A stretch of DNA of 64,000 nt from Pseudomonas syringae KCTC 12500 (GTDB lineage Bacteria; Pseudomonadota; Gammaproteobacteria; Pseudomonadales; Pseudomonadaceae), in the NCBI RefSeq assembly GCF_000507185.2, contig NZ_AYTM02000002.1, forward strand, positions 3,022,001-3,086,000, in the 5' to 3' direction. Of the stretch, positions 50,942-63,274 are shown one piece after another. Below the pieces are notes generated by a model. That model had not been told where the DNA came from. It saw only the letters and a program-made list of their open reading frames with translations, and searched no databases. Within the stretch, counting starts at the first letter, position 1. Every line of letters starts with the position of its first letter. A program made the translations under genes and the position numbers.

Positions 50942-52887
50942 TGACCGATCTCCTGCTCGACGGCGCCGAAGCCGATAACGCTCAGACTGCCCTGAACGCA
51001 GCACGCATCGAACTGCTCAGTCCGCGTCTGGCCAACCAGATTGCGGCGGGCGAAGTTGTCGAGCGTCCGGCTTCGGTGATCAAGGAACTGCTGGAAAACA
51101 GCCTCGATTCCGGCGCGCGGCGCATCGATGTCGACGTCGAGCAGGCCGGTATCAAACTGTTGAAAGTGCGTGACGATGGCGGCGGTATCTCTTCGGACGA
51201 TCTGCCATTGGCGCTGGCACGCCACGCGACCAGCAAGATTCGCGACCTGGAAGACCTCGAGCGGGTCATGAGCCTGGGGTTTCGCGGCGAAGCGCTGGCT
51301 TCGATCAGCTCCGTGGCGCGTCTGACCCTGACCTCGCGCACCCGCGACGCCGATCAGGCGTGGCAGGTCGAAACCGAAGGTCGTGACATGGCGCCACGCG
51401 TGCAGCCAGCCGCGCATCCGGTAGGCACCTCCGTTGAAGTGCGCGACCTGTTCTTCAACACGCCGGCCCGACGCAAGTTTCTGAAAGCCGAAAAAACCGA
51501 ATTCGATCATTTGCAGGAAGTCATCAAGCGCATGGCGCTGGCGCGTTTCGACGTGGCCTTCCACCTGCGTCATAACGGCAAGACCGTGCTGAGCCTGCAT
51601 GAAGCGCATGACGACACCGCCAGAGCGCGACGTGTCTCGGCAATCTGCGGGCCGGGCTTTCTGGAGCAGGCGCTGCCCATCGAGATCGAGCGCAATGGCC
51701 TGCATCTGTGGGGCTGGGTAGGGCTGCCGACTTTCTCGCGCAGCCAGGCCGACCTGCAATACTTCTTCGTGAATGGCCGGGCAGTGCGCGACAAGCTGGT
51801 CGCACACGCGGTGCGTCAGGCGTATCGCGACGTGCTGTTCAATGGCCGTCATCCGACCTTTGTGCTGTTCTTCGAGGTCGATCCGGCCGCTGTGGACGTC
51901 AACGTTCACCCGACCAAACACGAAGTGCGCTTCCGCGACGGGCGCATGGTGCACGACTTTCTGTATGGCACGCTCTACTGCGCGCTGGGCGATGTGCGCC
52001 CTGAAAATCAGTTGGGTGGCAGCGCGCCGGTTGTCGCCGAGACCCGCCCGAGCGGACCTGAAGCGGGTGAATTCGGGCCGCAGGGTGAAATGCGTCTGGC
52101 CAACAATGTGCTGGAGCAGCCCCAGGGCGAGCCGTTTTCCCGGCCTGCTGCCGGTGGCGGCGCTGGCAGCGGTTATCAGTATCAATACACGCCTCGGCCC
52201 ACCGCTGGCGTGCCGGTGGCCGAAGCACAAAGCGCTTATCGTGAATTCTTCGCGCCGCTGCCCAGTGCCGCGCCCGCGTCGCTGCCTGAATCGCCCGGTG
52301 ACATTCCGCCGCTGGGTTATGCGTTGGCGCAGCTCAAGGGTATCTACATTCTTGCTGAAAATGCCCACGGCCTGGTGCTGGTGGACATGCATGCCGCTCA
52401 CGAGCGGATCATGTACGAGCGCCTTAAAATAGCCATGGCCAACGAAGGCCTGAGCGGCCAGCCATTGCTGGTGCCCGAATCCATCGCGGTCAGCCAGCGT
52501 GAAGCGGATTGTGCCGAAGAGCACCTTGCGACTTTTCAGCGCCTGGGCTTCGAACTGCAGCGGCTCGGCCCGGAAACCCTGGCGATCCGCCAGATCCCTG
52601 CATTGCTCAAACAGGCCGAAGCCAACCGGCTGGTCAGCGATGTACTGGCTGACCTCATGGAATACGGCACCAGCGACCGGGTGCAGGCGCACATGAACGA
52701 GCTGCTCGGCACCATGGCCTGCCACGGCGCGATTCGCGCCAATCGGCGTCTGGCCATCCCGGAAATGAACGGCCTGCTGCGTGACATGGAAAACACCGAG
52801 CGCAGCGGGCAATGCAACCACGGTCGTCCTACCTGGACCCAGATGGGTCTCAATGACCTGGATAAATTATTCCTGCGCGGTCAATGA
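50941..52887 (+). CDS. mutL: DNA mismatch repair protein MutL
   Basis: This 648-residue protein has an N-terminal GHKL ATPase ([23 protein letters not shown]). The C-terminal half carries the endonuclease motif D-M-H-A-A-H-E-x4-E near residue 482 and C-N-H-G-R-P-T-W near the end. The nicking motif fits a MutH-less mismatch repair system as in other pseudomonads. Its start overlaps the amiB stop by one base. Confidence 0.95.
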   Translation: MTDLLLDGAEADNAQTALNAARIELLSPRLANQIAAGEVVERPASVIKELLENSLDSGARRIDVDVEQAGIKLLKVRDDGGGISSDDLPLALARHATSKIRDLEDLERVMSLGFRGEALASISSVARLTLTSRTRDADQAWQVETEGRDMAPRVQPAAHPVGTSVEVRDLFFNTPARRKFLKAEKTEFDHLQEVIKRMALARFDVAFHLRHNGKTVLSLHEAHDDTARARRVSAICGPGFLEQALPIEIERNGLHLWGWVGLPTFSRSQADLQYFFVNGRAVRDKLVAHAVRQAYRDVLFNGRHPTFVLFFEVDPAAVDVNVHPTKHEVRFRDGRMVHDFLYGTLYCALGDVRPENQLGGSAPVVAETRPSGPEAGEFGPQGEMRLANNVLEQPQGEPFSRPAAGGGAGSGYQYQYTPRPTAGVPVAEAQSAYREFFAPLPSAAPASLPESPGDIPPLGYALAQLKGIYILAENAHGLVLVDMHAAHERIMYERLKIAMANEGLSGQPLLVPESIAVSQREADCAEEHLATFQRLGFELQRLGPETLAIRQIPALLKQAEANRLVSDVLADLMEYGTSDRVQAHMNELLGTMACHGAIRANRRLAIPEMNGLLRDMENTERSGQCNHGRPTWTQMGLNDLDKLFLRGQ

Positions 52888-53859
52888 ATGAACGCTTTAC
52901 CTCCGGCCATCTTTCTCATGGGGCCTACTGCTGCAGGCAAGACCGACCTTGCGATAGAACTGACCAAAGTGCTGCCCTGCGAGTTGATCAGCGTCGATTC
53001 TGCGCTGGTCTATCGCGGCATGGACATCGGCACCGCCAAGCCGTCGAAGACGCAGCTGGCTGAACATCCTCACCGTCTGATCGATATTCTCGACCCGGCG
53101 CAAAGCTACTCCGCAGCCGATTTTCGCAGTGACGCCCTGGCGGCCATGGCGGAAATTACCGCACGCGGAAATATTCCTTTGCTGGTCGGCGGCACTATGT
53201 TGTATTTCAAGGCTCTATTGGACGGGCTGGCAGACATGCCGGCGGCCGATGCACAGGTCAGGGCGCAGCTTGAGGCCGATGCACAGGCCTTCGGTTGGCA
53301 GGCATTGCACGATCAATTGGCGGTGGTCGATCCCGTTTCGGCGGCACGTATTCACCCCAACGATCCGCAACGGCTGATCAGGGCGCTCGAGGTGTATCGC
53401 GTCAGCGGAATGAGCATGACGGCACATCGCGAGCAACAAACTGCGCAAAGTACCGAAGCAGCCGCATCAGGGCGCCAGCAATTGCCCTATACTGTCGCGA
53501 ACCTTGCCATCGCTCCGGCTGATCGCAAGGTGCTGCACCAACGCATCGCGCTACGTTTCGAGCAAATGCTGGATCAGGGGTTTCTGGACGAAGTACTGGC
53601 ATTGCGCTCAAGAGGTGACCTGCATTCGGGGTTGCCATCGATAAGAGCCGTCGGTTATCGCCAGGTCTGGGATCACCTGGATGGGAAGCTGACGCGGGAT
53701 GAAATGCAGGAGCGCGGCATCATTGCAACGCGCCAGCTGGCCAAAAGGCAGTTCACCTGGCTACGCAGCTGGGAGGACTTGCACTGGCTGGACAGCCTGG
53801 CCAGCGACAATCTGTCGCGCGCCTTGAAATACCTGGGATCGGTCTCCATATTGAGCTGA
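52888..53859 (+). CDS. miaA: tRNA dimethylallyltransferase MiaA
   Basis: This 323-residue enzyme adds the dimethylallyl group to A37 of tRNAs reading UNN codons. It has G-P-T-A-A-G-K-T-D, the D-S-A-L-V-Y-R-G-M region, V-G-G-T-M-L-Y and the R-L-I-R-A-L-E-V-Y block. It starts directly after the mutL stop. The hfq gene downstream forms a typical miaA-hfq pair. Confidence 0.95.
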   Translation: MNALPPAIFLMGPTAAGKTDLAIELTKVLPCELISVDSALVYRGMDIGTAKPSKTQLAEHPHRLIDILDPAQSYSAADFRSDALAAMAEITARGNIPLLVGGTMLYFKALLDGLADMPAADAQVRAQLEADAQAFGWQALHDQLAVVDPVSAARIHPNDPQRLIRALEVYRVSGMSMTAHREQQTAQSTEAAASGRQQLPYTVANLAIAPADRKVLHQRIALRFEQMLDQGFLDEVLALRSRGDLHSGLPSIRAVGYRQVWDHLDGKLTRDEMQERGIIATRQLAKRQFTWLRSWEDLHWLDSLASDNLSRALKYLGSVSILS

Positions 53860-53952
53860 GTCCCTGCAATAGCCGTCTATCCTTGGGGGGTGGTCGGTCA
53901 AGCTAATCGAATTCGATTTTTTATTTTATTGATCCTTAAAGGAGTGCGGCAC

Positions 53953-54213
53953 ATGTCAAAAGGGCATTCGCTACAAGACCCTTACCTGAATACCTTGCGT
54001 AAAGAGAAGGTCGGGGTATCGATCTATCTGGTCAACGGTATCAAGCTGCAGGGTACGATCGAGTCTTTCGACCAGTTCGTCATTTTGCTGAAGAACACGG
54101 TCAGCCAGATGGTCTACAAACACGCTATTTCCACCGTCGTACCGGTTCGCCCGATTCGCCTGCCAAGCGCTACAGACGCTGACGGTGCGGACGCCGAGCC
54201 AGGTAACGCCTGA
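53953..54213 (+). CDS. hfq: RNA chaperone Hfq
   Basis: This 86-residue ring-forming Sm-like protein pairs small RNAs with messengers. The Sm1 part is [13 protein letters not shown], the Sm2 part [10 protein letters not shown] near residue 55. A GGAGTG site lies ahead of the ATG. It has only a short variable tail after the core. Confidence 0.96.
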   Translation: MSKGHSLQDPYLNTLRKEKVGVSIYLVNGIKLQGTIESFDQFVILLKNTVSQMVYKHAISTVVPVRPIRLPSATDADGADAEPGNA

Positions 54214-54225
54214 TAGGAGTCTGCC

Positions 54226-55527
54226 TTGTTCTTTGAGCGCCACAGTGGTGGTGAACGTGCAATTCTCGTTCATCTGGATGGTCAGGACCCTGAGGCGCGC
54301 GAAGATCCGCAGGAGTTTCAGGAATTGGCCATCTCGGCCGGTGCCGATACCGTTGCGTTTATCAACGTGCCGCGTCATCGGCCTTCGGCCAAGTATCTGA
54401 TCGGCTCTGGCAAGGTCGAAGAGCTTCGCGATCAGGTCAAGGCCGAACAGGCCGATCTGGTCATCTTCAATCACACCCTGACGCCCAGTCAGGAACGCAA
54501 CCTCGAACGCGTTTTCGAGTGTCGTGTACTTGATCGCACCGGTCTGATTCTCGATATATTTGCGCAACGGGCGCGTACTCACGAAGGCAAGCTTCAGGTC
54601 GAACTGGCCCAGCTTGAGCACATGAGTACCCGTCTGGTCCGTGGCTGGACCCACCTTGAGCGACAGAAAGGTGGTATCGGCCTGCGCGGTCCGGGCGAAA
54701 CCCAGCTTGAAACCGACCGACGTCTATTGCGGGTTCGCCTGCGGCAGATCAAGGGACGGCTGGAGAAGGTTCGCAGCCAGCGTGATCAGGCCCGTCGCGG
54801 GCGTCGTCGCGCGGATATTCCATCGGTTTCACTGGTGGGGTATACCAACGCCGGCAAATCGACCCTGTTCAACTCGGTAACCGATTCGGATGTGTTTGCG
54901 GCAGACCAACTGTTCGCCACGCTCGATCCGACCCTGCGTCGTCTGCAACTCGATGACCTGGGCCCTATCGTGCTGGCCGATACAGTGGGCTTCATTCGCC
55001 ATCTGCCGCACAAGCTGGTCGAGGCCTTCCGCGCGACGCTTGAAGAATCGAGCAACTCCGATTTACTGCTGCATGTGATCGACTCCCACGAGCCGGATCG
55101 CATGTCGCAGATCGAGCAGGTCATGGCGGTGCTTGGCGAGATCGGCGCCGAGGGCTTGCCGATCCTCGAGGTCTATAACAAACTCGATCTGCTTGAAGGC
55201 GTAGAGCCTCAGATACAGCGCGATGCCGACGGCAAGCCGCAGCGTGTCTGGGTTTCTGCCCGTGATGGTCGAGGGCTTGATCTGCTCAAACAGGCTATCG
55301 CCGAATTGCTCGGCGACGACCTGTTCGTCGGCACGCTGCTTCTGCCTCAAAGTCTTGCCCGGCTGCGTGCCCAGTTCTTTGAACTGGGTGCGGTGCAGAG
55401 CGAAACGCATGATGAGGAAGGTGCCAGTGTGCTGGCCGTACGACTGCCGCGCGTTGAACTCAATCGACTGGTGAGTCGCGAAGGATTGCAGCCGCTGGAG
55501 TTCATCGAGCAACACACTTTGCAATAA
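54226..55527 (+). CDS. hflX: GTPase HflX
   Basis: This 433-residue ribosome-binding GTPase rescues or splits stalled or stressed ribosomes. An N-terminal HflX domain and helical linker are followed by the G domain: G1 G-Y-T-N-A-G-K-S-T-L near residue 206, G3 D-T-V-G-F near 252 and G4 N-K-L-D near 321. A TTG start has AGGAGT upstream. It stands between hfq and hflK, the normal order. Confidence 0.94.
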   Translation: MFFERHSGGERAILVHLDGQDPEAREDPQEFQELAISAGADTVAFINVPRHRPSAKYLIGSGKVEELRDQVKAEQADLVIFNHTLTPSQERNLERVFECRVLDRTGLILDIFAQRARTHEGKLQVELAQLEHMSTRLVRGWTHLERQKGGIGLRGPGETQLETDRRLLRVRLRQIKGRLEKVRSQRDQARRGRRRADIPSVSLVGYTNAGKSTLFNSVTDSDVFAADQLFATLDPTLRRLQLDDLGPIVLADTVGFIRHLPHKLVEAFRATLEESSNSDLLLHVIDSHEPDRMSQIEQVMAVLGEIGAEGLPILEVYNKLDLLEGVEPQIQRDADGKPQRVWVSARDGRGLDLLKQAIAELLGDDLFVGTLLLPQSLARLRAQFFELGAVQSETHDEEGASVLAVRLPRVELNRLVSREGLQPLEFIEQHTLQ

Positions 55528-55623
55528 AAGCACGAGAAAGCCGTTGTACGGCTTTCCCGAGCATTCTGTAGCATTGGTCGGCGCGCCGCGGGCGCGTCTT
55601 TGCTTTATCAGATGGAGAGCGCT

Positions 55624-56829
55624 ATGGCTTGGAATGAGCCGGGTGGCAACTCGAATAATCAAGATCCCTGGGGTGGCAAACGCCGTGGCGGCGACCGCAA
55701 GGGACCACCTGATCTCGACGAGGCCTTCCGTAAGCTGCAGGAAAGCCTGAAGGGGTTGTTCGGCGGCGGTAACAAACGCGGCAGTGATGGCGGCGGCAGT
55801 GGCAGTGGCGGCGGTTCAGGCAAGGGCGGCGGCTTCGGCCTGCTCGGCATCGGCCTGGTCGTGCTCGTCGCTTTCTGGCTTTACAGCGCTATCTATGTGG
55901 TTGACGAGCAAGAGCAGGCTGTCGTGCTGCGTTTCGGTCAGTACCACGAGACCGTGGGCCCGGGTCTTAACATCTACTTCCCGCCGTTCGATCGCAAGTA
56001 CATGGAGAACGTGACTCGCGAGCGTGCCTACAGCAAGCAGGGCCAGATGCTCACCGAAGACGAGAACATCGTCGAAGTGCCGCTGACCGTGCAATACAAG
56101 ATCAGCGATCTTCAGGCGTTCGTGCTGAACGTCGATCAGCCTGAAATCAGCCTGCAGCACGCGACTGAAAGTGCGTTGCGCCATGTCGTGGGTTCCACGG
56201 CGATGGATCAGGTGCTGACTGAAGGCCGCGAACTGATGGCCAGCGAAATCAAGGAGCGTCTGCAACGCTTCCTGGATACCTACCGCACCGGCATCACCGT
56301 GACCCAGGTGAACGTACAGAGCGCCGCCGCGCCGCGTGAAGTGCAGGAAGCCTTTGATGACGTGATCCGCGCCCGTGAAGACGAGCAGCGTGCACGCAAC
56401 CAGGCTGAAAGCTACGCCAATGGTGTGATCCCGGAAGCCCGTGGTCAGGCTCAGCGTATTCTCGAAGATGCCAACGGTTACCGCGATGAAGTGGTTTCGC
56501 GTGCCAAGGGTGAGGCGGATCGCTTTACCAAACTGGTTGCCGAGTACCGCAAGGCTCCTGAAGTCACCCGTCAGCGTCTGTATCTGGACACCATGCAGGA
56601 AGTCTTCAGCAATACCAGCAAGGTGCTTGTGACCGGCGACAAGGGGCAGAACAATCTGCTTTATCTGCCGCTCGACAAGATGATCGAGAGCAGCCGCAGC
56701 AGTAACGGCAATGGCTCCAATTCAGGTACGCCATCGCAGTCGGCCAATGATGCTGCCGCTGCTGCCGCCGCTGCCCGGGCGAATGAGGCTCAGCAGCGTG
56801 GTGAAGTACGTACCAGGGAGACTCGCTGA
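55624..56829 (+). CDS. hflK: HflK, SPFH-domain modulator of FtsH
   Basis: The protein has 401 residues from the ATG at 55624. The N-terminal cytoplasmic part has a glycine-rich stretch, followed by one membrane helix (about 78-97). The periplasmic SPFH/band-7 domain and a coiled coil come next. The C-terminus is rich in Ala. HflK and HflC form a cage around the FtsH protease. Its stop overlaps hflC by one base. Confidence 0.94.
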   Translation: MAWNEPGGNSNNQDPWGGKRRGGDRKGPPDLDEAFRKLQESLKGLFGGGNKRGSDGGGSGSGGGSGKGGGFGLLGIGLVVLVAFWLYSAIYVVDEQEQAVVLRFGQYHETVGPGLNIYFPPFDRKYMENVTRERAYSKQGQMLTEDENIVEVPLTVQYKISDLQAFVLNVDQPEISLQHATESALRHVVGSTAMDQVLTEGRELMASEIKERLQRFLDTYRTGITVTQVNVQSAAAPREVQEAFDDVIRAREDEQRARNQAESYANGVIPEARGQAQRILEDANGYRDEVVSRAKGEADRFTKLVAEYRKAPEVTRQRLYLDTMQEVFSNTSKVLVTGDKGQNNLLYLPLDKMIESSRSSNGNGSNSGTPSQSANDAAAAAAAARANEAQQRGEVRTRETR

Positions 56830-57698
56830 TGAGTAACAAATCGCTGATCGCCCTCATTGTTGGCGTGATACTGGCCGTCATTGCCTGGAACAGCTTCTAC
56901 ATCGTGTCCCAGACAGAGCGTGCGGTCCTGCTGCAATTCGGTCGTGTGGTCCAGGCTGACGTTCAGCCGGGTCTGCATGTGAAGGTTCCTTACGTGAACC
57001 AGGTGCGCAAGTTCGACGGTCGTTTGCTGACCCTCGATGCACCGACCCAGCGCTTCCTGACACTGGAAAAGAAAGCGGTCATGGTCGATGCCTACGCCAA
57101 GTGGCGTGTGAAGGATGCGGAGCGTTTCTACACCGCGACTTCCGGCCTCAAGCAGATTGCCGACGAGCGTCTTTCGCGTCGTCTGGAATCCGGCCTGCGT
57201 GACCAGTTCGGCAAGCGCACCCTGCACGAAGTCGTGTCGGGTGAGCGAGACGCGCTGATGGCCGATATCACCGGTTCGCTGAACCGCATGGCCGAGAAGG
57301 AGCTGGGTATCGAAGTCGTCGATGTCCGGGTCAAGGCCATCGATCTGCCGAAGGAAGTGAATCGCAGCGTTTTCGAACGTATGAGCACCGAGCGTGAGCG
57401 TGAAGCGCGCGAGCACCGTGCCAAGGGTAACGAGCTGGCTGAAGGCATCCGTGCCGACGCCGATCGTCAGCGTCGTGTGCTGCTGGCCGAAGCCTATCGC
57501 GAGTCGGAAGAAGCGCGTGGTGATGGTGATGCCCAGGCTGCCGCGATCTACTCCAAGGCGTATGGTCAGGACCAGGAGTTCTACGCGTTCTATCGCAGCC
57601 TGCGTGCCTACCGCGAAAGCTTTGCGAACAAGAGCGACGTGATGGTGCTTGATCCGAACAGCGAATTCTTTCGCTACATGGAAAAAGCCAAGCCGTAA
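56829..57698 (+). CDS. hflC: HflC, SPFH-domain modulator of FtsH
   Basis: This 289-residue protein has one N-terminal helix (I-A-L-I-V-G-V-I-L-A-V-I-A) and an SPFH domain, with V-S-Q-T-E-R-A-V-L-L-Q-F-G near residue 26. A coiled coil follows. It is the partner of HflK in the FtsH regulating complex and ends the operon, with hairpins directly downstream. Confidence 0.94.
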   Translation: MSNKSLIALIVGVILAVIAWNSFYIVSQTERAVLLQFGRVVQADVQPGLHVKVPYVNQVRKFDGRLLTLDAPTQRFLTLEKKAVMVDAYAKWRVKDAERFYTATSGLKQIADERLSRRLESGLRDQFGKRTLHEVVSGERDALMADITGSLNRMAEKELGIEVVDVRVKAIDLPKEVNRSVFERMSTEREREAREHRAKGNELAEGIRADADRQRRVLLAEAYRESEEARGDGDAQAAAIYSKAYGQDQEFYAFYRSLRAYRESFANKSDVMVLDPNSEFFRYMEKAKP

Positions 57699-57709
57699 TT
57701 AATCATCCG

Positions 57710-57792
57710 CCGGGCGGCAAAACCGCCCGGTGGGGTGAACGTACGGTGAAACGTGTGTATCATGCGGCAGCCGGGAAATTCCCGGCTTTTTT
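57710..57792 (+). terminator. two hairpins after hflC, the second a terminator
   Basis: CCGGGCGG (57710-57717) pairs with CCGCCCGG (57723-57730) but lacks a T-run. AGCCGGGAAATTCCCGGCTTTTTT (57769-57792) has a classic T-run and probably ends the hfl operon. Confidence 0.78.
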
Positions 57793-57968
57793 GCGTCTGC
57801 ACGATTGATTGGCCGTATCTGAATCGGAACGCGGCAAGATTTTTCGAGGAAAGTGGTCTACAAGGCCTGTCTCGGGCATTTGTCGTGCCCGTCATACGGC
57901 GCACCACTTTCTGCTTCACTCAAGGTCGGCCCGTAGGCTGGCCGCCTGGATCACAGGGGAATGGCGTA

Positions 57969-59156
57969 ATGGCAACGGTCGACCGCTGGCTGCTACCAGA
58001 TGGCATCGAAGAAGTACTGCCACCGGAAGCGGCGCGCATTGAAGTAGCGCGCCGTCAGGTGTTGGATCTGTTTCAGAGCTGGGGCTATGAGTTTGTCGTC
58101 ACCCCGCATATCGAGTATCTCGAGTCGCTGCTGACTGGCGCGGGTTCGGATCTGGATCTGCGCACCTTCAAGGTTATCGACCCGCAATCGGGCCGGCAGA
58201 TGGGCTTTCGCGCCGACATCACGCCGCAGGTTGCACGCATCGATGCTCACACCCTGAAACGTGAAGGCCCGAGCCGTCTGTGCTACGCGGGCAGCGTTCT
58301 GCATGCCCAGCCGCGCGCGCTGTCGTCCTCGCGCAGCCCGATACAACTGGGTGCCGAGTTGTACGGCGATGCGAGCCCGAGCAGCGACGTCGAAGTCATC
58401 AGCCTGATGCTGGCCATGCTGCAACTGGCCGATGTGCCGGATGTGCACATGGACCTCGGGCATGTCGGTATCTACCGTGGTCTGGCGCGTGCCGCCGGCC
58501 TGTCGGGTGAAGTCGAGCAGCAGCTGTTCGATGCGCTGCAGCGCAAGGCCATCGATGAGGTGATTGCCCTGACCGCCGATCTGCCGCGAGAGCTGGCAAC
58601 GATGCTGCGCGCACTGGTCGATCTGTGCGGTGGTCGTGAAGTGCTGGACGCCGCACGTGATCGTCTGGCCGGCGCACCTGCGCCGGTGCTGGCCGCGCTG
58701 GATGACCTGCTGTCGATCGCCGAGCGTCTGACTGCGCGTTTCCCGCAGTTGCCGCTGTACTTTGATCTCGGCGAACTGCGCGGCTACCACTACCACACCG
58801 GTGTGGTGTTCGCGGTATTCGTACCGGGCGTGGGCCAGTCGATCGCTCAGGGCGGTCGTTACGATGACATCGGCGCCGACTTCGGTCGTGCCCGCCCGGC
58901 GACCGGCTTTTCCACCGACCTGAAAACCCTGGTTACCCTGGGGCAGGCAGAAATCGTCCTACCGTCTGGTGGCATCTGGGTGCCGGACAGTACGGATGCG
59001 GCACTCTGGCAGATGGTTTGCCAGTTGCGCAGTGAAGGTCAGCGTGTGGTTCAGGCCTTGCCTGGGCAGCAGGCGAGCGCCGCGCGTGAAGCCGACTGTG
59101 ACCGGCAATTGATTCAGCATGGCGAGCACTGGCAGGTAATGCCGCTGGCTTCTTGA
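57969..59156 (+). CDS. hisZ: ATP phosphoribosyltransferase regulatory subunit HisZ
   Basis: The protein has 395 residues from the ATG at 57969. It is a HisRS-like class II fold without the anticodon domain, used as partner of short-form HisG in histidine synthesis. The class II motif 2 region is [11 protein letters not shown] and Y-Y-H-T-G-like G-Y-H-Y-H-T-G is near residue 270. It sits directly before purA, as in P. aeruginosa. Confidence 0.92.
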   Translation: MATVDRWLLPDGIEEVLPPEAARIEVARRQVLDLFQSWGYEFVVTPHIEYLESLLTGAGSDLDLRTFKVIDPQSGRQMGFRADITPQVARIDAHTLKREGPSRLCYAGSVLHAQPRALSSSRSPIQLGAELYGDASPSSDVEVISLMLAMLQLADVPDVHMDLGHVGIYRGLARAAGLSGEVEQQLFDALQRKAIDEVIALTADLPRELATMLRALVDLCGGREVLDAARDRLAGAPAPVLAALDDLLSIAERLTARFPQLPLYFDLGELRGYHYHTGVVFAVFVPGVGQSIAQGGRYDDIGADFGRARPATGFSTDLKTLVTLGQAEIVLPSGGIWVPDSTDAALWQMVCQLRSEGQRVVQALPGQQASAAREADCDRQLIQHGEHWQVMPLAS

Positions 59157-59195
59157 GTATTCCTGCCGGCCGCCGCCGGCACCAAGTTTGCGTGA

Positions 59196-60503
<1,308 letters not shown>

Positions 60504-60520
60504 TCCATCGCCGAGCACCA

Positions 60521-60550
60521 CAAAGAGGGCCGCATTTGCGGCCCTTTTTG
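60521..60550 (+). terminator. terminator after purA
   Basis: AGGGCCGC and GCGGCCCT form the stem with ATTT loop, followed by a run of T. Confidence 0.88.
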
Positions 60551-60674
60551 CGTTCCGCGTCGGTTGGATTCAATCCGGCAAAAAGTGAGACTTGTGTCAC
60601 GGCACGGCGCTTGCTACAAAGATGACAGAAAAGTGCCATCATTTTAATGGCGCTGTGGGTGGAAGGATTCTCCT

Positions 60675-62609
60675 GTGTCTGCAGTCTTGTCTCTCTTGCA
60701 AAGTCGTCTGCTGCGCCCGGTCTTTACTGCGCTGGGCATTGCCCTTTTGGTGCAGGTCATCGTGGCGGTTGCGCTTACCCGGAGCACGGTCACCGCGCTT
60801 GAGGCTGATCTCGCCAACCGTCTCGGGGTAGATTCGCAACATCTTTCCGCAGAGCTGGAGTCGGCGAGTAGCGAAGTGACATCGAGCCTCGATGCGTTGT
60901 CATCCAGCACTCGTCAGCGCCTGAGTGTCGGGCTTTCTACCCGCCTGAAGGACGAGCAGGCTCAACTGCGTGCCACGCTGGAGAAAGACCTTCGCGAGTC
61001 CGCGACCGACATGGCCGAACTGCTGGCTGCCGTCGCTCCGCGCGCCATGTGGGACAACGACACTCCGACGCTTTCCGAATTCGCACGCCGTGCCCAGCGC
61101 AATCCCAACGTACTGTTCGTCGTTTATGACGACGCCGCAGGTGAGCACCTTACGCGTTACATGAATCGCGACAATCCGCTGGTCAAGGCCCTGCTGGCCA
61201 AGGGCGAGGGCGAGCGGGCGATGGACAAGGTCCTCAATGCGGCGAAAAACGATCCTTCCGTGTATTACGTTGAAGCTTCCATCAGCCCTAACGGTGTCGA
61301 GATCGGCAAGGTGCGCATGGGTGTGTCCACGGCAACGGTCGAAGAGAACCTTGCCGCCCTGGACAAGCGTTTCGCGACCCTGATCACCAGTGGTGAACAA
61401 TTGGTGTCCGACAGCCTTGCCAGTGCCTCGAAAGACAGCTCGACGGCCTTGCGCACGCGTCTGCAGTCGGCTCAGGCGGCAGGGGTGGCGATGACCGCCA
61501 ACACGCGTGTTGCGGTTCAGGAAGCTGCCGAAACACTGCGCTGGAGAATCGGCATGGGTCTGGCGCTGGTCGGCCTGTGTGTCTTGCTGTTACTGGCGGT
61601 GGTGCTCGGGCGCCGGGTCGTCAGCAAGCTGCATCTGCTGATCGCGGCACTCAATGACCTGGCGGCGGGCGAGGGCGATCTGACCAAGCGCGTCAAGCTG
61701 GACAGTAATGACGAGATTGGTGATATGTCGGCCGCGGTCAACCGCTTCATCGACAAGCTGCAACCTATCGTCCGCGAGGCGGGTGAGGTGGCGCAGCGCA
61801 CCGGGCAGGAAATCGGTGTCATGAGCGAGCGTAACGCCGGTGCCGATGCGGCGGCCGAATTGCAGCGGGACGAAGTGGCGGCCAGCCTCAAAGCGCTGGA
61901 GCAGATGGCCGACGAGGCGCAGTCGGAAAGCCATGCGATGCAGGCAGCCCTGCGTCAGGTGATCGATATCAAGCAGGCAACCGATGAAAACACCCGTACC
62001 TCCAGTCAGGTTGGCGGGTTGATCGAAGCGCTGGCCGGGCAGGTTGAGACGGGGGCGCAAGTGATCGAGCGTCTGGCGCAGCAAAGCCAGCAGATCGAGG
62101 TGGTGCTGGAAGTCATTCATGGTATTGCCGAGCAAACCAACCTGCTGGCGTTGAACGCAGCCATCGAAGCGGCTCGCGCAGGTGAGACGGGCAGAGGCTT
62201 TGCCGTGGTGGCTGACGAAGTGCGTGCGCTGGCCAGCAAGACCCAAAGCTCGACGGGCGATATTCAGGAGCACATCGTGGCCTTGCAGCGCGGCGCGAAA
62301 GAGGCGGTCGCAGCCATCGGCATCGCCGGGCGCCAGGCCAAGGAAGGTCTTGAGGTGCTGCGCGACAGCGCCAAGCGGCAGCAGACGGTGCAAGCTTCCG
62401 TGGAGCAGGTGCATGCGGCCATTGGTCTGGCGACCAGGGCGGCCGTTCATCAGGCTGAAGGCGCTCAGGCGGTGCGTGGTCGAGTAGAGGTGATCCATGC
62501 TCAGGCCGAGCGTGCTGCCAAGGCGGTGGTGGAAACGACCGCCAGCGGCAAAGTGCTCGATGGGCTGGCTGCACAGTTGAAGGCGAGCCTGGGGCAGTTT
62601 CGGGCTTGA
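60675..62609 (+). CDS. methyl-accepting chemotaxis protein
   Basis: This 644-residue chemoreceptor has helix 1 (about 13-34), a periplasmic helical sensor region (about 35-295), helix 2 (about 297-320), a HAMP domain and a signalling domain. The highly conserved hairpin tip ([21 protein letters not shown]) is near residue 482. The periplasmic part has no dCache or 4HB motif I can identify. A GTG start follows GGAAGGA. There is no C-terminal CheR-binding pentapeptide. The ligand is unknown. Confidence 0.9.
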   Translation: MSAVLSLLQSRLLRPVFTALGIALLVQVIVAVALTRSTVTALEADLANRLGVDSQHLSAELESASSEVTSSLDALSSSTRQRLSVGLSTRLKDEQAQLRATLEKDLRESATDMAELLAAVAPRAMWDNDTPTLSEFARRAQRNPNVLFVVYDDAAGEHLTRYMNRDNPLVKALLAKGEGERAMDKVLNAAKNDPSVYYVEASISPNGVEIGKVRMGVSTATVEENLAALDKRFATLITSGEQLVSDSLASASKDSSTALRTRLQSAQAAGVAMTANTRVAVQEAAETLRWRIGMGLALVGLCVLLLLAVVLGRRVVSKLHLLIAALNDLAAGEGDLTKRVKLDSNDEIGDMSAAVNRFIDKLQPIVREAGEVAQRTGQEIGVMSERNAGADAAAELQRDEVAASLKALEQMADEAQSESHAMQAALRQVIDIKQATDENTRTSSQVGGLIEALAGQVETGAQVIERLAQQSQQIEVVLEVIHGIAEQTNLLALNAAIEAARAGETGRGFAVVADEVRALASKTQSSTGDIQEHIVALQRGAKEAVAAIGIAGRQAKEGLEVLRDSAKRQQTVQASVEQVHAAIGLATRAAVHQAEGAQAVRGRVEVIHAQAERAAKAVVETTASGKVLDGLAAQLKASLGQFRA

Positions 62610-62680
62610 GTGTCAGGTGCGGCGCTGCAAATGTGGCGCTGCACTGTCTGCAGGAGGAGAGCTTTCGGGAGTCTGAAAGC

Positions 62681-62710
62681 AAAAAACCGAGCCATTGGCT
62701 CGGTTTTTTT
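62681..62710. terminator. bidirectional terminator between MCP and tRNA-Leu
   Basis: AACCGAGCC and GGCTCGGTT form a stem with A-run and T-run. It can end both the chemoreceptor gene and the minus-strand tRNA. Confidence 0.88.
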
Positions 62711-62714
62711 GAAT

Positions 62715-62801
62715 TGGTGCCCAGAAGAAGACTCGAACTTCCACGACCTTGCGGTCACCAGCACCTGAAGCTGGCGTGTCTACCAATTTCACCATCTGGG
62801 C
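62715..62801 (-). tRNA. tRNA-Leu (anticodon CAG), copy 1
   Basis: An 87-base tRNA gene with a GCCCAGA acceptor arm and encoded 3' CCA. The anticodon loop is TTCAGGT with anticodon CAG at 62765-62767 (reading CUG), and it has a long variable arm as in leucine tRNAs. The same sequence is repeated 160 bases further on. Confidence 0.95.
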
Positions 62802-62835
62802 AGCATCAGCAGCGTGTACGCCGTTGATGGGGCGC

Positions 62836-62864
62836 ACTATACGGCGATCGTTTTACTCTGTAAA
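62836..62864 (-). promoter_or_regulatory. promoter of tRNA-Leu copy 1
   Basis: On the minus strand TTTACA (62859-62864) and TATAGT (62836-62841) with a 17-base spacer, 35 bases ahead of the tRNA. Confidence 0.72.
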
Positions 62865-62900
62865 CCCCTGTTTTGATTTAATAATCAAACCCTGAAAATG

Positions 62901-62926
62901 CAAAAACCCGCTTTCGCGGGTTTTTG
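62901..62926. terminator. terminator between the two tRNA-Leu genes
   Basis: CAAAAACCCGC and GCGGGTTTTTG with a TTTC loop. It ends the minus-strand transcript of copy 2. Confidence 0.85.
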
Positions 62927-62961
62927 TGAGGCTTGAGACTGTTGTAGTCTGTCGCCTGAAT

Positions 62962-63048
62962 TGGTGCCCAGAAGAAGACTCGAACTTCCACGACCTTGCG
63001 GTCACCAGCACCTGAAGCTGGCGTGTCTACCAATTTCACCATCTGGGC
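62962..63048 (-). tRNA. tRNA-Leu (anticodon CAG), copy 2
   Basis: The same 87-base sequence as copy 1, anticodon at 63012-63014. It has its own promoter and terminator. Confidence 0.95.
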
Positions 63049-63082
63049 AGTATCGACAGGCATCAACCTGTCGATGGCGCGC

Positions 63083-63111
63083 ACTATACGGAGCGTCTTT
63101 TAGGCTGTAAA
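63083..63111 (-). promoter_or_regulatory. promoter of tRNA-Leu copy 2
   Basis: TTTACA (63106-63111) and TATAGT (63083-63088) on the minus strand, with a 17-base spacer, identical in layout to the copy 1 promoter. Confidence 0.72.
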
Positions 63112-63274
63112 GCCCGGCAGTGCAAAAAAGCTCGAAAAAAATCGCGGACGGCGTGTTTCGGGTGTTTCAGCGGAGTCCAAGAGGCTTTTTGTCCAGCGGA
63201 TTGAGCGTGAAATTTCCCGTTTCATGAGGTCTATGCCAAACTAACCCCTATATATACAAGGTGAAAACTATCTA

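Noticed and set aside
50935..52821. 628-codon minus-strand open frame opposite mutL
   Set aside because: Antisense shadow of mutL.
55538..55558. Hairpin GAAAGCCG/CGGCTTTC after hflX as a terminator
   Set aside because: No T-run follows and hflK is expected to be in the same operon, so it was not listed.
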